Shown here: positions 59,639 to 64,000 of the stretch, piece after piece
Position numbering within the stretch: position 1 is the first letter of the stretch
Layout: each line of letters opens with the position of its first letter
Program-made: the position numbers and the translations under genes
Assembly (NCBI GenBank): GCA_014649355.1
Contig: BMSW01000008.1
Location: forward strand, 186,001 to 250,000
Origin: Streptomyces althioticus
GTDB lineage: Bacteria > Actinomycetota > Actinomycetes > Streptomycetales > Streptomycetaceae
Direction: 5' to 3'
Length of the DNA: 64,000 bases
Notes under the pieces: model-generated
Databases searched by the model: none
The model's input: only the letters and a program-made list of their open reading frames with translations
What the model was told of the DNA's origin: nothing

Positions 59639-61279
59639 GTGAGTCGACCCCGCATTGTGATCGTCGGAGCCGGCTTCGCCGGTTACCGCACGGCCCAGAT
59701 CCTGTCCCGCAAGGCCAGGGGCCGGGCCGAGATCGTCATGCTCAACCCGACCGACTACTTCCTGTACCTGCCCCTGCTGCCCCAGGTCGCGGCCGGGATC
59801 CTCGAACCACGCCGGGTCACCGTGTCCCTCTCCGGGACGCTCCCGGAGGTCAAGCTGGTGCTGGGCGAGGCCGGCCGTATCGACCTCGACGCCCGCCAGG
59901 TGCACTACACCGGCCCCGAGGGCGAGGGCGGCACCCTCTCGTACGACCGGCTGGTGCTCGCCGCCGGCAGCGTCAACAAGCTGCTGCCCATCCCGGGCGT
60001 CGCCGAGCACGCGCACGGCTTCCGCGGCCTGCCCGAGGCGCTCTATCTGCGCGACCACGTCACCCGCCAGGTGGAGCTGGCCGCCGCCACGGACGACCCG
60101 AAGCGCTGCTCCTCCCGGTGCACCTTCGTCGTCGTGGGCGCCGGCTACACCGGCACCGAGGTCGCCGCCCACGGCCAGCTCTTCACCGACGCGCAGGTCG
60201 CCAAGCAGCCGCTGCGCACCGGCATGCGTCCCCGCTGGATCCTGCTGGACATCGCCGACCGGGTCCTGCCCGAGCTGGACGAACGGCTCTCCCGCACCGC
60301 CGACGCGGTGCTGCGGGAGCGGGGCGTGGACGTGCGGATGGGCACCTCCGTGAAGGAGGCCACCCCCGACGGCGTGCTGCTCACCGACGGGGAGTTCGTC
60401 GACACCCGCACCCTCGTGTGGTGTGTGGGCGTGCGCCCCGACCCGCTCGCCGAGTCCCTCGGGCTGCCCATGGAACGCGGCCGGCTGCTGGTCGACCCGC
60501 ACCTGCAGGTGCCGGGCCGCCCCGAGGTCTTCGCCTGCGGTGACGCGGCCGCCGTGCCGGACCTGGAGAACCCCGGCTCGTACACCCCGATGACCGCCCA
60601 GCACGCCTGGCGCCAGGGCAAGGTCTGCGCGCACAACATCGCCGCGTCCTTCGGGGACGGCGAGCGGCAGGCGTACCGCCACAAGGACCTGGGGTTCGTG
60701 GTGGATCTCGGCGGGGCCAAGGCCGCCGCCAACCCGCTCGGCGTCAACCTCTCCGGCGTGGCGGCCGGCGCGGTGACCCGGGGCTACCACCTCGCCGCGA
60801 TGCCCGGCAACCGGGTGCGGGTGGCCGCCGACTGGCTGCTGGACGCCGTACTGCCGCGCCAGGCTGTCCAGTTGGGCCTCGTACGGTCCTGGTCCGTGCC
60901 GCTGGACACCGCGTCCCCGGAGGTCGCCCGCGTCCCCGGCCGGCCCCTCGGGGACACGCCGTCCCCCGGTGGCGCCGGGCCCGCCGAGCCGGCGAAGAAC
61001 CAGCCGGGCGGTGAGCCCGCCAAGAACCAGCCGGACGGCGAACCCGCCAAGAACCAGCCGGACGGCGAACCCGCCAAGAACCAGCCGGGCGGCGAACCCG
61101 CCAAGAACCAGCCGGGTGGCGAGCCCGCCAGGAACCAGCCGGGTGACGAGCCGGCGAAGGGCAGCACCGAGGCCGGCGGGGAGGCCCTCGCACCGCCGCC
61201 CGACCAGCCGGAACCCGGCCCGGACGTGGCGCCCGGCCCCGTCCGCCGTACCGACCGACCCAGCCAAGGAGACGCATGA
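59639..61279 (+). CDS. NDH-2-like NAD(P)/FAD oxidoreductase with C-terminal repeat tail
   Basis: A 546-residue flavoprotein of the type II NADH dehydrogenase family. The FAD site is RIVIVGAGFAGYRTAQIL, the NAD site is CTFVVVGAGYTGTEVAA (about residues 160-176), and EVFACGDAAAVPDLENPG is the FAD-closing motif. The C-terminal amphipathic or membrane part (about residues 385-430) is followed by a 115-residue low-complexity tail with six 9-residue repeats of EPAKNQPGG type, encoded by exact 27-bp units. The GTG start has a CGGAGG site. The stop overlaps the transketolase start (ATGA). Probably a respiratory quinone reductase; the tail function is unknown. Confidence 0.88.
   Translation: MSRPRIVIVGAGFAGYRTAQILSRKARGRAEIVMLNPTDYFLYLPLLPQVAAGILEPRRVTVSLSGTLPEVKLVLGEAGRIDLDARQVHYTGPEGEGGTLSYDRLVLAAGSVNKLLPIPGVAEHAHGFRGLPEALYLRDHVTRQVELAAATDDPKRCSSRCTFVVVGAGYTGTEVAAHGQLFTDAQVAKQPLRTGMRPRWILLDIADRVLPELDERLSRTADAVLRERGVDVRMGTSVKEATPDGVLLTDGEFVDTRTLVWCVGVRPDPLAESLGLPMERGRLLVDPHLQVPGRPEVFACGDAAAVPDLENPGSYTPMTAQHAWRQGKVCAHNIAASFGDGERQAYRHKDLGFVVDLGGAKAAANPLGVNLSGVAAGAVTRGYHLAAMPGNRVRVAADWLLDAVLPRQAVQLGLVRSWSVPLDTASPEVARVPGRPLGDTPSPGGAGPAEPAKNQPGGEPAKNQPDGEPAKNQPDGEPAKNQPGGEPAKNQPGGEPARNQPGDEPAKGSTEAGGEALAPPPDQPEPGPDVAPGPVRRTDRPSQGDA
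60986..61159 (+). repeat. 27-bp in-frame tandem repeats
   Basis: Six 27-bp units (60986-61147) and a 12-bp partial unit encode EPAKNQPGG-type repeats, with GG, DG and GD variants. The unit length is a multiple of 3, so copy-number change keeps the frame open. Confidence 0.9.
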
Positions 61280-63123
61280 ACACCGGTGAACTCGTCGAGC
61301 TCGGACAGCAGCTGCGGGTGGACAGTGTCCGGGCGGCGGCCGCCGCCGGCTCCGGGCACCCCACCTCGTCGATGTCCGCGGCCGACCTCATGGCCGTCCT
61401 CTTCGCCCGCCACCTGCGCTACGACTTCGAGCGCCCCGACCATCCCGCCAACGACCGCTTCGTCCTCTCCAAGGGCCACGCCTCCCCGCTGATGTACGCC
61501 ACCTACAAGGCGGCCGGCGTCATCGGTGACGAGGAACTGCTCACCTTCCGTGAGAACGGCAGCCGTCTGGAGGGCCACCCCACGCCCCGCAAGCTCCCCT
61601 GGGTGGAGACCGCGACCGGCTCCCTCGGGCAGGGCCTGCCCGTCGGCGTCGGCCTCGCGCTCGCCGGGAAGCGGCTGGACCGCACCGGCCACCGCGTGTG
61701 GGTGCTGTGCGGCGACAGCGAGCTGGCCGAGGGCTCGGTGTGGGAGGCGGCCGAGCAGGCCGCGTACGAGAACCTCGACAACCTCACCGCGATCGTGGAC
61801 GTCAACCGGCTCGGCCAGCGCGGCCCCACCCGGCACGGCCACGACCTCGACGCCTACGCGCGCCGCTTCCAGGCGTTCGGCTGGCACACCGTCGAGGTGG
61901 ACGGCCACGCCGTGGACGCGGTGGACCGCGCCTACGGCGAGGCGCTGTCCACCCACGGTCAGCCGACCGCGATCCTCGCCCGCACCCTCAAGGGCAAGGG
62001 CGTGGAGTCCGTGCAGGACCGGGAAGGACTGCACGGCAAGCCGCTGCCGGAGGCGGAGGACGCGATCGCCGAACTGGGCGGACCCCGCGACCTGCGCATC
62101 ACCGTCCAGGCGCCGCCCGCCGGCGGCGAGGCCCCCGCCCGGCGGATCACCACGCCCGAGCTGCCCCGCTGGGAGCGCGGCGAGGACATGGCCACCCGCG
62201 ACGCCTTCGGCGAGGCGCTGGCCGCCCTCGGCTCCGCGCGCGACGACGTCGTCGCCCTGGACGGCGAGGTCGGCGACTCCACCCGCCTGGAGTACTTCGC
62301 CAAGGAACACCCCGAGCGCTACGTCGAGTGCTACATCGCCGAACAGCAGATGGTCGCCGACGCCGTCGGGGTCGCCGCGCGCGGCTGGCTGCCGTTCGCG
62401 TCCACCTTCGCGGCCTTCCTCACCCGCGCCCACGACTTCGTCCGCATGGCCGCGATCAGCGGTTCGGGCCTGAACCTCGTCGGGTCGCACGCGGGCGTCG
62501 CCATCGGCCAGGACGGACCCAGCCAGATGGGTCTGGAGGACCTGGCGATGATGCGGGCGGTGCACGGCTCCACCGTGCTGTACCCGTGCGACGCCAACCA
62601 GACCGCCCGCCTGGTCGCCGCCATGGCCGGCTTGGAGGGCATCCGCTACCTGCGCACCTCCCGGGGCAAGAGCCCCGTGATCTACGGCCCCGACGAGGAG
62701 TTCCCCGTCGGCGGCAGCAAGGTGCTGCGCTCCTCCGGCCAGGACCGGCTCACCCTGGTCGCCGCGGGCGTCACCGTGCCCGAGGCGCTGGCCGCGGCCG
62801 ACGCCCTCGCCGAGGAGGGCATCGCCGTCCGGGTCGTCGACCTGTACTCGGTGAAGCCCGTCGACGTGGAGACGCTGCGCACGGCCGCCGAGGAGACCGG
62901 CTGTCTGATGACCGTCGAGGACCACCACCCCGAGGGCGGGCTCGGCGACGCGGTCGCCGAGGCGTTCGGCGACGGGCGTCCCGTGCCGCGGCTGGTGCGG
63001 CTCGCCGTGCGGAACATGCCGGGTTCGGCCGCCCCCGAGGAGCAGCTGCACGCCGCCGGGATCGACGCCGCGTCGATCGCCGCGGCCGGCAGGCTGCTGG
63101 TGGGGGAGGCGATCGTGTCGTGA
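61276..63123 (+). CDS. Transketolase (single-chain short form)
   Basis: A 615-residue transketolase resembling the animal-type enzymes (about 620 residues) and not the 660-plus residue bacterial TktA. The thiamine diphosphate site is CGDSELAEGSVWEAAEQAAY followed by VDVNRLGQ, the substrate loop is SGHPTSS, and the pyrimidine domain begins MATRDAFGEALAAL with the catalytic Glu in YIAEQQMV. It moves C2 units between sugar phosphates of the pentose pathway. A strong AAGGAG site precedes the ATG, which overlaps the flavoprotein stop. The stop overlaps the next gene. Confidence 0.92.
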   Translation: MNTGELVELGQQLRVDSVRAAAAAGSGHPTSSMSAADLMAVLFARHLRYDFERPDHPANDRFVLSKGHASPLMYATYKAAGVIGDEELLTFRENGSRLEGHPTPRKLPWVETATGSLGQGLPVGVGLALAGKRLDRTGHRVWVLCGDSELAEGSVWEAAEQAAYENLDNLTAIVDVNRLGQRGPTRHGHDLDAYARRFQAFGWHTVEVDGHAVDAVDRAYGEALSTHGQPTAILARTLKGKGVESVQDREGLHGKPLPEAEDAIAELGGPRDLRITVQAPPAGGEAPARRITTPELPRWERGEDMATRDAFGEALAALGSARDDVVALDGEVGDSTRLEYFAKEHPERYVECYIAEQQMVADAVGVAARGWLPFASTFAAFLTRAHDFVRMAAISGSGLNLVGSHAGVAIGQDGPSQMGLEDLAMMRAVHGSTVLYPCDANQTARLVAAMAGLEGIRYLRTSRGKSPVIYGPDEEFPVGGSKVLRSSGQDRLTLVAAGVTVPEALAAADALAEEGIAVRVVDLYSVKPVDVETLRTAAEETGCLMTVEDHHPEGGLGDAVAEAFGDGRPVPRLVRLAVRNMPGSAAPEEQLHAAGIDAASIAAAGRLLVGEAIVS

Positions 63124-64000
63124 GCGACGGCGGCTCGCGCACCGTACGGGCCGGCCGCCGCCGGGTGGAGATCCGCCGCCCGGACAAGGTGCTCCTCCCG
63201 GGCGTCGACGCCGCCCGGGAGTACACCAAGGGCGACCTCGTCGACTACCACCGGGCCGTCGCCCGCCACATGCTGCCGCACCTGAGGGGACGGCCGCTGA
63301 TGCTGGACCGGCGGCCCGACGGCCTCGACGGACCGGCCTTCATGCAGAAGAACACCCCCGACAGCTACCCGGACTGGATCACCCGGGTGGAGGTCGGCAA
63401 GGAGGGCGGCACGGTCACGCACACCGTGTGCGACGACACCGCGACCCTCCTGTACCTGGTCGACCAGGCGAGCATCACGCTGCACCGCTGGCTCTCCCGC
63501 GCCGACGACGTGGACCGCCCGGACCGGCTGGTCTTCGACCTGGACCCGTCCGGCGACGACTTCGAGGCGGTGCGGGAGGCCGCGCGGTGGCTGGGGGAGC
63601 TGCTGGACGAACTCGCGCTGCCCTCGGTCCTGATGACCACCGGCTCGCGGGGTCTGCACGTGGTCGTGCCGCTCGACGGCGGCCAGGACTTCGACCCGGT
63701 ACGCGAGTTCGCCCGCGAGGTCGCCGACACGCTGGCCGACGCCCACCCGGACCGGCTCACCACCGCGGCCCGCAAGAAGGACCGCGGCGACCGGCTCTAC
63801 CTCGACGTGGGGCGCAACGCGTACGCGCAGACCGCGGTCGCCCCCTGGACGGTCCGCGCCCTGCCGGGAGCGCCCGTCGCCACCCCGGTCACCTGGGAGC
63901 AGCTCGACGACCCCGAGCTGCACGCCCGCCGCTGGACGGTGGAGAACGCCGTCGAGCAGGCCGCCACGAAACCGTGGGCGGGTCTGTCCGGCACGGGCCG
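63120..64000 (+). CDS. LigD-type DNA polymerase/primase domain protein (3' end cut by window)
   Basis: The first 293 residues of a non-homologous end-joining polymerase domain (LigD PolDom) protein, starting with GTG that overlaps the transketolase stop. Recognisable parts are VEIRRPDKVLLPG, YTKGDLVDYHRAVA, RPLMLDRRPDG, GPAFMQKNTP, the catalytic Asp pair in LVFDLDPSGDD (about residues 141-151), and TTGSRGLHVVVPL (about residues 172-184). In Streptomyces such stand-alone PolDom proteins work with Ku and LigD ligases in double-strand break repair. Whether a ligase domain follows is not visible. Confidence 0.88.
   Translation, partial: MSDGGSRTVRAGRRRVEIRRPDKVLLPGVDAAREYTKGDLVDYHRAVARHMLPHLRGRPLMLDRRPDGLDGPAFMQKNTPDSYPDWITRVEVGKEGGTVTHTVCDDTATLLYLVDQASITLHRWLSRADDVDRPDRLVFDLDPSGDDFEAVREAARWLGELLDELALPSVLMTTGSRGLHVVVPLDGGQDFDPVREFAREVADTLADAHPDRLTTAARKKDRGDRLYLDVGRNAYAQTAVAPWTVRALPGAPVATPVTWEQLDDPELHARRWTVENAVEQAATKPWAGLSGTG

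Noticed and set aside
60986..61159. 27-bp repeats as a CRISPR-like array
   Set aside because: The units are contiguous without spacers and are in-frame coding sequence.

Overview
The window is a high-GC, gene-dense actinobacterial chromosome segment, almost certainly from a Streptomyces. Supporting signs are strong third-position GC bias, frequent GTG starts, ATGA and GTGA stop/start overlaps, one rare TTA leucine codon, a palindromic intergenic element of the kind seen repeatedly in Streptomyces, and a complete ethylmalonyl-CoA pathway cluster. About 57 protein genes are supported; both edge genes are cut by the window. No rRNA, tRNA, CRISPR array, prophage or insertion sequence was seen.

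Layout. 1-2.9 kb: the 3' end of a secreted-type protein and a translationally coupled amino-sugar operon (NanA-like lyase, ROK kinase, NanE epimerase). 2.9-5.1 kb: AraC regulator, cupin and GDSL hydrolase. 5.1-10.2 kb: gamma-glutamyltransferase-like protein, inositol-monophosphatase-type phosphatase, phytoene-desaturase-like flavoprotein coupled to a macrodomain protein. 10.2-12.2 kb: an NfeD/SPFH membrane pair on the minus strand, followed by degenerate tandem copies of the SPFH gene's own 3' end. 12.5-18.2 kb: K+/H+ antiporter and a Tat-exported GH2 beta-galactosidase with a LamG insertion. 18.2-21.2 kb: DUF72 protein, Ada-AlkA fusion and Ogt (alkylation repair). 21.3-23.8 kb (minus): sirtuin, NUDIX hydrolase and ADP-ribosylglycohydrolase, an ADP-ribose-themed run. 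24-25.1 kb: glycerate kinase. 25.4-26.9 kb (minus): pssA and psd, for phosphatidylethanolamine synthesis.

27.1-36.3 kb (minus): the ethylmalonyl-CoA pathway (ccr, ecm, beta-methylmalyl-CoA lyase, MaoC-type hydratase, methylsuccinyl-CoA dehydrogenase) with a TetR regulator and a double-length 3-hydroxyacyl-CoA dehydrogenase. Together these convert acetyl-CoA-derived C4 units to glyoxylate and propionyl-CoA for acetate assimilation and extender-unit supply. 36.7-41.4 kb: HEAT-repeat protein with a TTA codon, GNAT, secreted tripeptidyl-aminopeptidase-like hydrolase, radical SAM protein behind a LexA-type box, and a SRPBCC protein. 41.6-44 kb: MFS exporter fused to three carboxypeptidase-regulatory-like domains. 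44.1-49.6 kb (minus): a complete branched-chain-amino-acid-type ABC importer with an alpha/beta hydrolase as its last gene. 49.8-50.7 kb: SDR oxidoreductase. 50.9-55.9 kb: a four-gene peptidase operon (M55, M20, S9, S66). 56-59.5 kb: GNAT, DUF5107/TPR protein, VOC protein and a small holin-like membrane protein. 59.6-64 kb: a coupled run of NDH-2-like flavoprotein with 27-bp repeats, transketolase, and a LigD-type polymerase truncated by the window edge.

Most of this is core Streptomyces metabolism. The features that looked least ordinary are the repeated SPFH tail cassettes, the DUF72 start codon inside a 17-bp hairpin, the MFS fusion, the ADP-ribose gene run, the peptidase operon, and a sequence motif shared by the two promoter regions flanking the TetR gene. 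All functional calls come from reading sequence and motifs; no database search was run.
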